64,000 nt of DNA from Sabethes cyaneus (taxonomy: Eukaryota > Arthropoda > Insecta > Diptera > Culicidae): the NCBI RefSeq assembly GCF_943734655.1, contig NC_071355.1, positions 19,170,268-19,234,267 on the forward strand, read 5' to 3'. Positions 56,912 to 64,000 of this stretch are shown here, piece after piece. The notes below the pieces were generated by a model, which worked only from the letters and a program-made list of their open reading frames with translations, was not told where the DNA came from and made no database searches. Positions within the stretch are counted from its first letter, which is position 1. Every line of letters begins with the position of its first letter. The position numbers were made by a program, and so were the translations under genes.

Positions 56912-59900
56912 TTAGTTTTGTAATTTGAGTAATCTATTTCTATGAACCCTATGTTCTTTTCCACTAATTAAAATTGTTGCTGTTTCGGGTGAATTAATTT
57001 TTACAACTTTATAAGGTCCCTTTCTAAGTAGTTGCAGTTTTTGACCTACACCAGTGGTTACATTTTCCAAAAATACATTGGCACCTATAGTTAGATGTAT
57101 TGGGTTTATATTTCTATCAAAATAAACTTTCGAAACTTCTTTAATTTTTTGTAAATTTTTTCGAGCACTGCTTTGAGTCTGTTGAAGAGTATGTTTCAAA
57201 TTTAAAACATAATCGTCATAATTATACATAATATTAGGTTCTTTGGTTAAATTCTGCGGGAGTGTACATACTTGACCGAATACCAATTCGTATGGAGTGA
57301 AATTGGTACTTGAATGAGGTGTTGTATTATAAGCAAAACAACCAAATGGAATTAATACATCCCAATCCTTATGTTTATTTTCAATTTCAGCTCTCAAAAA
57401 TTCTTTGAGAGTACGATGACAACGCTCTAACGCTCCATTAGATTCTGGATGATATGGACTAATGTTAATTTTCTTAATCCCTAATATTTTACATAGATTT
57501 TTGAATAAACTTCCTACAAAATTAGCTCCGTTGTCAGTTACCAATGATTTTGGTGTTCCAAATATGCATATATATTTCTCAGCAAACACTTTTGCAATTG
57601 TCTCTGCTTCTTGATTTGGCATTGGAAATGCACACACAAATTTACTTAAATCATCTTGCATGGTGAGAATATATCGATTACCCTGTTCTGTGGTTGGCAT
57701 TGGTCCTACAATATCCATATATAATTTTTGGAAACTTTTTTCAGATGTTGTAGTTAATGCCATTGGCATTCGAGTTTTTCTTTTAATTTTACTACGAGCG
57801 CATTCAATACAATCCTTCACAAATTGTTTAATATCTCGTTTCATGTTTCGCCATCTATATTGATATTGAATTCTGTTTAACATTCGATTTACACCTATAT
57901 GAGCACCAACTAAAGACTTATGATAATCATGGAGAACTCTCTTTATTTCGTCATGGTTGGTTAACCATTGTAGTGTACCTTGGTAAATTAAAACAGTAAC
58001 TGGACAATTTGCAAAAACATATTTCATCATTAATTTAGATATCATTGAAGAATGATTAATTGAATTGGTTGGAATGTGGTCAATTGCACATTTCTTGAAA
58101 TGATTTTTTAAGCAAAATGATTTAATTTCCACAAAAACATTGAAAATTTCAGCTATTGACAACTGACAAGTGCTTTTTATCAAGTAATGTATGTTTGAAT
58201 TTTGGAGAGTAAATTTATAATTTTCACCTTTATCGAAAGATTTTATTTCTTCTGTACGATCAAAATACACTTTTAATAAGTTTTTGGGAGCATGTTCAAT
58301 TGAATCTAAAATGTCAAAAACTTGTGCTCGCAATGAGTTAATATCATATTTATTTTTAAATGTAATGAAATTTTCATAACTCTTTTCTGTCAGTAAATTA
58401 TCAATATCTAATGCGCTTTGTGATGGCAAATGAATTAACAAATCATCTTGATTTTCTTCGGAACCAGTATCGATATCATATTTATAAGAAACACTTTCTT
58501 TCGTCTCGTTTAATAATAACAATATAAAACGACTATCTTGGAAAACAAATTTCACTTGATTCAGTATTAACAAATGTTTCAAGACGTTCTGTTTATTGAT
58601 CTTGATACAAATATTAAATTTTTCCAATTTCAGGCATATTTCTAAAACATCTTCGAACTTTTTAAAAAGTTTCTCCGGACGATGTTGAAAACTTTTGTCT
58701 ATTGTAATATTAACAAAATTATTATCTATCATATCTTTAACATTTACATTCGTATTGTTCGTAGTATTGCTAATTTGATCAATTTGAATGACAAGAAAAT
58801 TTTGAGGAACATCAGTTACTTCTGTTAAGACTTTGGTGAGATTCCTTGATTGATTTTCAAATTCAAGGTATTTGCTTTTTATTGAACTCCGCGTTGTTAT
58901 ATTAATGTTGGCAGATATGTCTTGTAATAGATTTGTTTCTGAACCTTTAGAAATATGAATTCCTGCGTCTATCCAGTACAAAATCTTTTCTGGAATATCT
59001 TCTTTGGAAACCTCAGGGTATGGTATCCTGCTCAGACAATCTGCAACTTCATTTATTTTACCTGCTTTATAACATATATCGTAATCATATTCCATAAGTT
59101 CAAGTCTCCATCTCATTAACCTAGAACATGGATCCTTGAGGTTAAAAAGATATACTAAGGGTTTATGGTCAGTTCTAATAACAAATTTTCGACCTAAAAC
59201 GTGTGTTCTGAACTTCCTCACGCCAAATATTATCGCTAATAATTCCTTTTCGATCGTAGAATAATTTATTTCAGCTTTACTTAATGCTGTACTCGCGAAA
59301 GCTATTGGTAAATCCAAATCTTCGCCCTGAGACAACACTGCACCTAAAGCATACTTTGAAGCATCGGTTGTAACTATGAACGGTTTTCTATAGTCCGGAT
59401 ATTGCAGAATTGGAGGGTTTATTAACACGTTTTTTAAAAGTTTAAACGCTTCTGAACATTTTGAATCCCATAAAAATTTCACATCTTTTTTCTGCAAATG
59501 ATATAAAGGTAAAGATATTTTGGCAAAATTAGGAACAAATTGACGATAATAGTTTGCCATTCCTAAGAACGATCTTAATTCAACAATATTTTTTGGTACT
59601 GGAAATTCAGATATAGTTTTAATGTTGTTAGCGTTTGGCAGAAACCCATTCGCTGAAATAGTATGACCTAAATAATTTAATTCTTTTCTTAGAAAATTAC
59701 ATTTGTTTGGCTGAAGCTTCAGTTTGTATTTCCGTAAAGTTTCAAACACATTCTTCAATTTGTTATTATGTTCTTCTAAAGAAGAGCCATAAACAATTAT
59801 ATCGTCTAGATAAATAAAACAGTGTATCCCTTGAAGTCCCGTAAAAATCGTGTTCATCAGTCGCATAAATGTGCTTGGTGCATTCATCAGCCCAAAAGGC

Positions 59901-61495
59901 ATACGAACATATTGGTATTTGCCATATGATGTACTGAAACTTGTTTTTTCTTTATCAGCTTCATTCATTAGAATTTGATGATAACCTGACGCCATGTCCA
60001 AAGTGGAAAAATACACGGAATTTCCTAATTGCTCAATTATATCAATAATATTTGGCAAAGGATATATATCAGGAATGGTTTTTTCATTAATTTTTCTAAA
60101 ATCTACTACAACTCTAAATTTTTTGTTGCCATCAGTACTCTTTTTCGGGACCACTAACAAAGGACTGTTAAATGGACTTATACTAGGTTCAATAATACCA
60201 TCTTTAATCATTTGCTCAACTTGCTTGTTGACTTCCTCTCGATATACTTGAGGTAATTTATATTGTTTTACATTTATTGGTTCATTAGAAGTCATATTGA
60301 TCGAATGTTTTATTACATCCGTGTGACTTAATTTATCGCCTTCGATAAAGAAAATATCTTCATATTCGCTTAATAACTTTTTTATACTCTTCTTTTCTTC
60401 AATATTCAAATTATCATCCAATTTTATTTCATTTCTTAATTTTTCTCTTCTCGACATATTATTTGCCTCAATCCGCAATATATTATATAATTCTAAAGGT
60501 TCGCTTTCATATTTAATTTTATTTAAATTTACTTCATGTTCATTAGTATTCATTATGGATATTGTAATTAAATTATTTCTTACTTCACTGACGGTACCTC
60601 CGATATAAACCCCTGGTAAAATTTGATTCGAAAATATTATATATTCCATTCTTTCTTTTAAATTACTTGCTTCAATTCTACAAATTTTTTCACAGCGAGC
60701 TGGTATTACTAAATTCTGATGTTCTTTACCTTTATTATTTATACAAACTTTAACAGAAACTTCTTCACCTGCAGGAATGAAGGATGCACTGTCATTAGTA
60801 TGTTCAATTTTATCCGGTTGCAAATCAGCAGAAGACTTTTCCGGATAAGATTCTGCTATTTGGACCGTTTTTTGATTAGAATTACAGGAATATTCTTTAG
60901 GCTGACTAACAGTGTTAGATGCTAATACTGGCCAGGTATCAGAAACATCACCGCTAGCATACACTCTAGAACATCCTACATTCTGTGATAAGTATTCATT
61001 CGCTCTTTCATCTTTATGGTTATTCGTTTCAATATTTCCATCAGTATTATTAAATAAATCTTTGATCAACCATTTGGATTTTTCACCATTGCAGTGAAAA
61101 AATAAAAAGTTGTTATGTAAATCAATTACGCATTCTAAAGCGTTCAACAAATCAATACCAATGATTCCATCTACACCTGGTAAACTAATATCATTATCAA
61201 CAACATGGAATTTTAATTCAATAGACTTACTAGAAGACCAATGTATAAAATCTGTCACTGTTCCTAATGTTGTAACGAACTCATTGGTAATTTCACGTAA
61301 GAGTAATTTTTCAAAAGTGTTAATTTTTTTACTATCTTTTACTGCATCAACTTTTAATAAACTTATATTTGCTCCTGTATCGACCATTAATTTCAAATGC
61401 TTTTCATTTAAAGAACTTTTAAAATCAATATATTTTGGAGCACTTTTAATCATATTAATGGTGTACAAATTCATACATTTCTTCTGACTATACAT
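56912..61495 (-). CDS. pol: Errantivirus Pol (protease, RT, RNase H, integrase)
   Basis: 1527 codons from the first Met, but the frame is open upstream through the gag-pol overlap, so translation most likely enters by -1 frameshifting. Protease DTGAN has Asp 39. Reverse transcriptase has YLDD at 562-565. RNase H starts near TTDASKYALGAVLSQ (710). The integrase zinc finger has His 1192/1199 and Cys 1229/1232; the catalytic triad is Asp 1261, Asp 1321 and Glu 1357 with 35 residues between the last two. About 360 residues, Asn-rich and of unknown role, lie between RNase H and integrase, much longer than I expect for gypsy. No stop or missing catalytic residue; it overlaps nothing downstream and is followed by env. 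Confidence 0.95.
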   Translation of the reverse strand: MYSQKKCMNLYTINMIKSAPKYIDFKSSLNEKHLKLMVDTGANISLLKVDAVKDSKKINTFEKLLLREITNEFVTTLGTVTDFIHWSSSKSIELKFHVVDNDISLPGVDGIIGIDLLNALECVIDLHNNFLFFHCNGEKSKWLIKDLFNNTDGNIETNNHKDERANEYLSQNVGCSRVYASGDVSDTWPVLASNTVSQPKEYSCNSNQKTVQIAESYPEKSSADLQPDKIEHTNDSASFIPAGEEVSVKVCINNKGKEHQNLVIPARCEKICRIEASNLKERMEYIIFSNQILPGVYIGGTVSEVRNNLITISIMNTNEHEVNLNKIKYESEPLELYNILRIEANNMSRREKLRNEIKLDDNLNIEEKKSIKKLLSEYEDIFFIEGDKLSHTDVIKHSINMTSNEPINVKQYKLPQVYREEVNKQVEQMIKDGIIEPSISPFNSPLLVVPKKSTDGNKKFRVVVDFRKINEKTIPDIYPLPNIIDIIEQLGNSVYFSTLDMASGYHQILMNEADKEKTSFSTSYGKYQYVRMPFGLMNAPSTFMRLMNTIFTGLQGIHCFIYLDDIIVYGSSLEEHNNKLKNVFETLRKYKLKLQPNKCNFLRKELNYLGHTISANGFLPNANNIKTISEFPVPKNIVELRSFLGMANYYRQFVPNFAKISLPLYHLQKKDVKFLWDSKCSEAFKLLKNVLINPPILQYPDYRKPFIVTTDASKYALGAVLSQGEDLDLPIAFASTALSKAEINYSTIEKELLAIIFGVRKFRTHVLGRKFVIRTDHKPLVYLFNLKDPCSRLMRWRLELMEYDYDICYKAGKINEVADCLSRIPYPEVSKEDIPEKILYWIDAGIHISKGSETNLLQDISANINITTRSSIKSKYLEFENQSRNLTKVLTEVTDVPQNFLVIQIDQISNTTNNTNVNVKDMIDNNFVNITIDKSFQHRPEKLFKKFEDVLEICLKLEKFNICIKINKQNVLKHLLILNQVKFVFQDSRFILLLLNETKESVSYKYDIDTGSEENQDDLLIHLPSQSALDIDNLLTEKSYENFITFKNKYDINSLRAQVFDILDSIEHAPKNLLKVYFDRTEEIKSFDKGENYKFTLQNSNIHYLIKSTCQLSIAEIFNVFVEIKSFCLKNHFKKCAIDHIPTNSINHSSMISKLMMKYVFANCPVTVLIYQGTLQWLTNHDEIKRVLHDYHKSLVGAHIGVNRMLNRIQYQYRWRNMKRDIKQFVKDCIECARSKIKRKTRMPMALTTTSEKSFQKLYMDIVGPMPTTEQGNRYILTMQDDLSKFVCAFPMPNQEAETIAKVFAEKYICIFGTPKSLVTDNGANFVGSLFKNLCKILGIKKINISPYHPESNGALERCHRTLKEFLRAEIENKHKDWDVLIPFGCFAYNTTPHSSTNFTPYELVFGQVCTLPQNLTKEPNIMYNYDDYVLNLKHTLQQTQSSARKNLQKIKEVSKVYFDRNINPIHLTIGANVFLENVTTGVGQKLQLLRKGPYKVVKINSPETATILISGKEHRVHRNRLLKLQN

Positions 61496-61521
61496 ATTAT
61501 TACTATCAATGGCGCAGAAGG

Positions 61522-61546
61522 GAACATTGATTAATGTTCGTTTTTT
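61522..61546 (-). promoter_or_regulatory. gag-pol -1 ribosomal frameshift site with hairpin
   Basis: Element-sense A_AAA_AAC (plus 61540-61546) is in register with gag codons CAA-AAA-AAC, the canonical X_XXY_YYZ form. The next bases, GAACATTAATCAATGTTC, form a 7-bp hairpin with a 4-base loop, and the gag stop TAA spans its stem-loop border. Pol is open in the -1 frame across the site. The hairpin starts with no spacer, where 5-9 bases is usual, so its role as the stimulator is uncertain. Confidence 0.75.
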
Positions 61547-62709
61547 TGTTGTCTAAATTGCAAAAATTCGTTGTACTCCTCTTCGCTAACTGTTCTTTGA
61601 TTTTGAATAGCGGAAGTGTCAACACTATTGTTCGATGACGTGTTTATATGTCTGATATAATTCATATTATTACCACGATTTTGGTAATTTGGATTTTGAT
61701 TTGAAAAATTTGCGTTAAATCTATTATTTTGATAATTTTGATTCCTTGGTGCATTATTGAAAAATTGATTATTAAAGTTTTGTCTTTGATTTCCGTTAAA
61801 ATTTTGATTCCTTTGTTGATTACCATTTTGCAAATTCTGATAATTTTGTCGAAAACCTCCATTAAAATTTTGATGATTTTCATTACTTCTATATTGAAAA
61901 TTTGGGCGGTAGTTATGTCTGAATTGTGGAGAAAAATTTTGGTACCGATTATTAAAATGTCGCTGTCCGTAATTTTGTTGCTGAAAGGAATATCTTTGAG
62001 GTTGACCACTCATTTCCCTTCGAGCTATTGAATCAATAGACTCGAATGAATTATTTGCTTTGAATGATCCTAGTCCTTTATAAACAAGGATATTCTTAGC
62101 TTCTTCTAATGTTTGTGGGGCACCTAATGCTATTTGTCCATGTGGGGAACAATAGTTTCGTAATTTTTCAATAGCGTTTGTTTCAGCAAACTTTAAAAGT
62201 GTCGCTGACTCCGCTCCGCACACTATTTTAATTTCTTTGAGTTTTGATGATAATCTATCAGCAAAATTTGATAGACACTCATCATGGTTAATGGCAAAAT
62301 TTGACAGTTCCGACAGTAAAATATGCACTCGCGTCGGATCTGTTTTATACTTTTCTTTAAGTATTGGCTTCAACTGGGCCCATGACTTTATCTCAGTGCC
62401 CGTTAAATTCTCTTTAACTGAGTCTGATAATTTGCAATGAATAATTGTAGCAGCAAAAATAAGTTCATCGGCAGGAGTTGCTATTTGCTCACTCGTGTGC
62501 AATGCATCTAAAATCGCAATAAATGAATTTAAAGTCGCGGGTGTGCCATTAAAAACTTGCACATAATCCAATTTCAAAATTTCCGACATTTTTGACTCCG
62601 AATTTTTGTTACACTCACTAGATTTCTTCGTATTAAATTTTTCAAAGTATAAAACTTTCGGAGAAATTATTTTCTTAATTCTCCTAATGGGAGTAATATT
62701 CAAATTCAT
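61531..62709 (-). CDS. gag: Errantivirus Gag
   Basis: 392-residue capsid precursor. Residues from about 45 to 240 form the helical capsid-type core (ATPADELIFAATIIHCKLSD, SWAQLKPILKEKY). The C-terminal third is an Asn/Gln/Phe/Arg-rich tail (NGNQQRNQNFNGNQRQNFNN) without any CCHC zinc knuckle, typical of errantiviruses, in which basic repeats are thought to bind RNA. The Met at 62709 follows the primer binding site by about 60 bases; Met 42 (MSEILKLDYVQVF) is an alternative start. Intact, ending in TAA at 61531 inside the frameshift hairpin. Confidence 0.9.
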   Translation of the reverse strand: MNLNITPIRRIKKIISPKVLYFEKFNTKKSSECNKNSESKMSEILKLDYVQVFNGTPATLNSFIAILDALHTSEQIATPADELIFAATIIHCKLSDSVKENLTGTEIKSWAQLKPILKEKYKTDPTRVHILLSELSNFAINHDECLSNFADRLSSKLKEIKIVCGAESATLLKFAETNAIEKLRNYCSPHGQIALGAPQTLEEAKNILVYKGLGSFKANNSFESIDSIARREMSGQPQRYSFQQQNYGQRHFNNRYQNFSPQFRHNYRPNFQYRSNENHQNFNGGFRQNYQNLQNGNQQRNQNFNGNQRQNFNNQFFNNAPRNQNYQNNRFNANFSNQNPNYQNRGNNMNYIRHINTSSNNSVDTSAIQNQRTVSEEEYNEFLQFRQQKNEH

Positions 62710-62758
62710 AAACTTTACTTTTGAAAATCACTAATTTATATTTATATTATTAGAAGGT

Positions 62759-62768
62759 ACTTACCGGT
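62759..62768 (-). promoter_or_regulatory. Candidate 5' splice donor
   Basis: Element-sense CCG/GTAAGTACC just after the primer binding site matches the donor consensus, and lies upstream of gag, where a donor for spliced env mRNA is expected. Confidence 0.6.
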
Positions 62769-62771
62769 TTT

Positions 62772-62783
62772 CTTCTGACACCA
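62772..62783 (-). promoter_or_regulatory. Primer binding site, tRNA-Leu-like
   Basis: Element-sense TGGTGTCAGAAG, 6 bases after the 5' LTR, is complementary to the 3' end (CTTCTGACA plus CCA) of a tRNA-Leu acceptor stem as I recall it. The match is 12 bases and then ends. Confidence 0.65.
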
Positions 62784-62789
62784 AAATAA

Positions 62790-63177
62790 TGTAGGGGTTT
62801 TTTTTTTTCTTTTAAACAACACTCCGACTTCACAGTAAGACTAGAACTAACTTTATTTCTCCATTTCTTCCCATTTCACATTTTATCTTCACTATCTTTT
62901 ACCTGCTTCCTGCTTACCTACTTTTCGTTTACATAATATGAACGCTGAGACATGTCTTTTCCATTTCTTCCCATTTCACTTTTACCTGCTTCCTGCTTAC
63001 CTACTTTTCGCTTACATAATATGAACGCTTCTTTCTGTTTAACTGTACCCTACGCGATAAGATGTTGTGAGACGGATCGATCATAAAACACGTCTCGTCA
63101 TGCTTGCGGATCTGTTTCCTAAAGCAAGATCCTAAATAAACAAAGTCGAGACGATAACGATCATCCGTACCACAACA
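62790..63177 (-). repeat. 5' LTR of the errantivirus
   Basis: 388 bp, the same as 53754-54141 in every base I compared, including an 11-T run. It carries the promoter for the genomic RNA; no canonical TATA box stands out, so an initiator-type promoter is likely. Confidence 0.95.
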
Positions 63178-63181
63178 TAGC

Positions 63182-63779
63182 TATCAACTTCTTCATGGAA
63201 TCATTAATTTTTTTATTAATTTAATTTTTCGATAATCTAGCAAAAATAACTGGCGCGTTAAAATTTTCTAACTTTCATGTCACAAAACATCGACAAACCG
63301 AGCGTGGCATGAAAAATTTCTCATTTATGAGCAACAAAGCAGCAGTTTTTATCACCATTTTCATTTTCAATTTTCATTTATACCCATTTCGAAATAGCAA
63401 TATCTGTGTATGCTTATAGCTTATAGCTCTTGTTCAATTTAAAACATTTAAGGCTGTGAAAAGTGTATGATGTCTTGCAAGTGTTCTTTGAAGAGACAAC
63501 CATAAAATCATCAACACTTGTGGCGGTTTTCTTTTTGTTTCAAGCGATTCTTGGAAGTCATTATAAATAGATATCGATAAGAATTACAAGTTTTAAAAGG
63601 ATCTTTGGAAATTTTCTTGAGAACCTTCTTTAGTGTGGGCCTCCCTCGCCTTATAAGGGTTTTATGGCTGTTTTATCGCAGTTTTGTAGAATTACAAGTT
63701 TTGAGTTCGGTTTTAAGCAGCAAATGCTGGAAACCTCTTCAAGTGCACCTTAAAATTGAAATTGTTACTTGGGTGACCA
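63182..63779. other. No recognised feature
   Basis: AT-rich flank of the errantivirus insertion. A 72-codon frame at 63605-63823 leads into the transposase-like fragment that follows, but its first part is not recognisable. Confidence 0.4.
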
Positions 63780-64000
63780 CTAAAAGGCGAGACGGAATAT
63801 TCACAAAACAAGTCGCCAAGTAACGCGGCATTCTGCGGCAGACGTTAGCGCGGTATATGGGGCCTTACGAAAGGGCAATATCGGGGCAGGAGGTGGACCA
63901 AATTGATTCCTTCAAAACTGTTTTCGTTCCCGCTGCAGAACAAGAGCTGGTGGTCCATATTTTGTATTTGGAGATTCGATGCTACGATATTACTACCCAT
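63780..64000 (+). pseudogene. CENP-B/pogo-like transposase N-terminal fragment, cut by window end
   Basis: In one frame, RDGIFTKQVAK, a TAA, then RGILRQTLARYMGPYERAIS, TVFVPAAEQELVVHILYLEI and RCYDITTH. The pattern of an HTH-like R-x-T-L-x-R-Y followed by F-x-P-x-x-E-x-x-L-V-x-x-I-L-x-x-E-x-x-x-x-x-(L/I)-T is that of pogo/jerky-type DNA-binding regions. The in-frame TAA at 63822 suggests decay. It continues past the window. Confidence 0.5.

Larger units (their letters stand above)
53754..63177 (-). mobile_element. Complete errantivirus (gypsy group, gag-pol-env), 9.4 kb
   Basis: Two 388-bp LTRs, identical in my reading, flank gag, pol and env on the minus strand. TAGC at 53750-53753 and 63178-63181 is a 4-bp target duplication. 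Order in element sense: 5' LTR, primer binding site, splice donor, gag, -1 frameshift site, pol, env, 3' region, 3' LTR. Gag and pol are intact; env has one frame break. Identical LTRs show a very recent insertion. Such elements form particles in gonadal tissue in flies and some are infectious; whether this one is depends on env. Confidence 0.95.

Overview
This is non-coding, repeat-dominated DNA from an insect, most likely a mosquito (Culicidae). The evidence is the mobile-element complement: a mariner transposase with DD37E spacing, an RTE-type LINE of the kind common in mosquitoes, a gypsy-group errantivirus with gag, pol and env, short dipteran-type introns (55 bp) in a decayed THAP gene, and many MITEs. 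I see no intact host gene. Every long complete reading frame that looks real belongs to a retrotransposon, and host-like coding sequence is present only as broken remnants.

Layout. 1-1275 is a degenerate purine-rich array followed by a 12-bp array. 3801-5132 is an interspersed repeat built from ~143-bp modules. 5888-6229 holds a pair of inverted 86/87-bp MITEs. 6692-9718 holds a dead mariner, a tRNA-like sequence and pieces of an RTE LINE. 16195-21034 has more purine/pyrimidine-rich and 12-bp arrays. A complete young Ty3/mag-like LTR retrotransposon (21035-26416, identical LTRs, 5-bp target duplication) is inserted inside a 12-bp array, which resumes at 26417. 30282-33218 and 36085-40215 are two large clusters of heptanucleotide satellites arranged as homogeneous blocks with different last three letters. 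Between them lies a possible foldback element (34236-36070) with ~206-bp inverted arms. It encloses a broken leucine-rich-repeat gene, itself interrupted by a hAT-type MITE with a clean 8-bp target duplication. 43202-44464 is a decayed THAP-domain gene with a pogo-like MITE in an intron and a piggyBac-like MITE nested in that. 46443-46965 is a PIF/Harbinger-like MITE. 50968-52389 is a second copy of the 143-bp-module repeat. 53754-63177 is a complete errantivirus with identical 388-bp LTRs, and the window ends in a CENP-B/pogo-like transposase fragment.

How parts work together. Both LTR elements lie on the minus strand. The mag-like element makes one Gag-Pol polyprotein (capsid, zinc knuckle, protease, RT, RNase H, integrase). 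The errantivirus uses separate frames: gag ends just after a canonical A_AAA_AAC slippery heptamer followed at once by a 7-bp hairpin containing the gag stop, and pol is open in the -1 frame there. Its env is probably expressed by splicing from a strong donor beside the primer binding site to acceptors just before env, but env is broken by a frame change, so this copy may be replication-competent intracellularly yet unable to make full-length Env. Stretches described as holding nothing recognisable were read in both strands; they may be intron or intergenic sequence of a large host locus.
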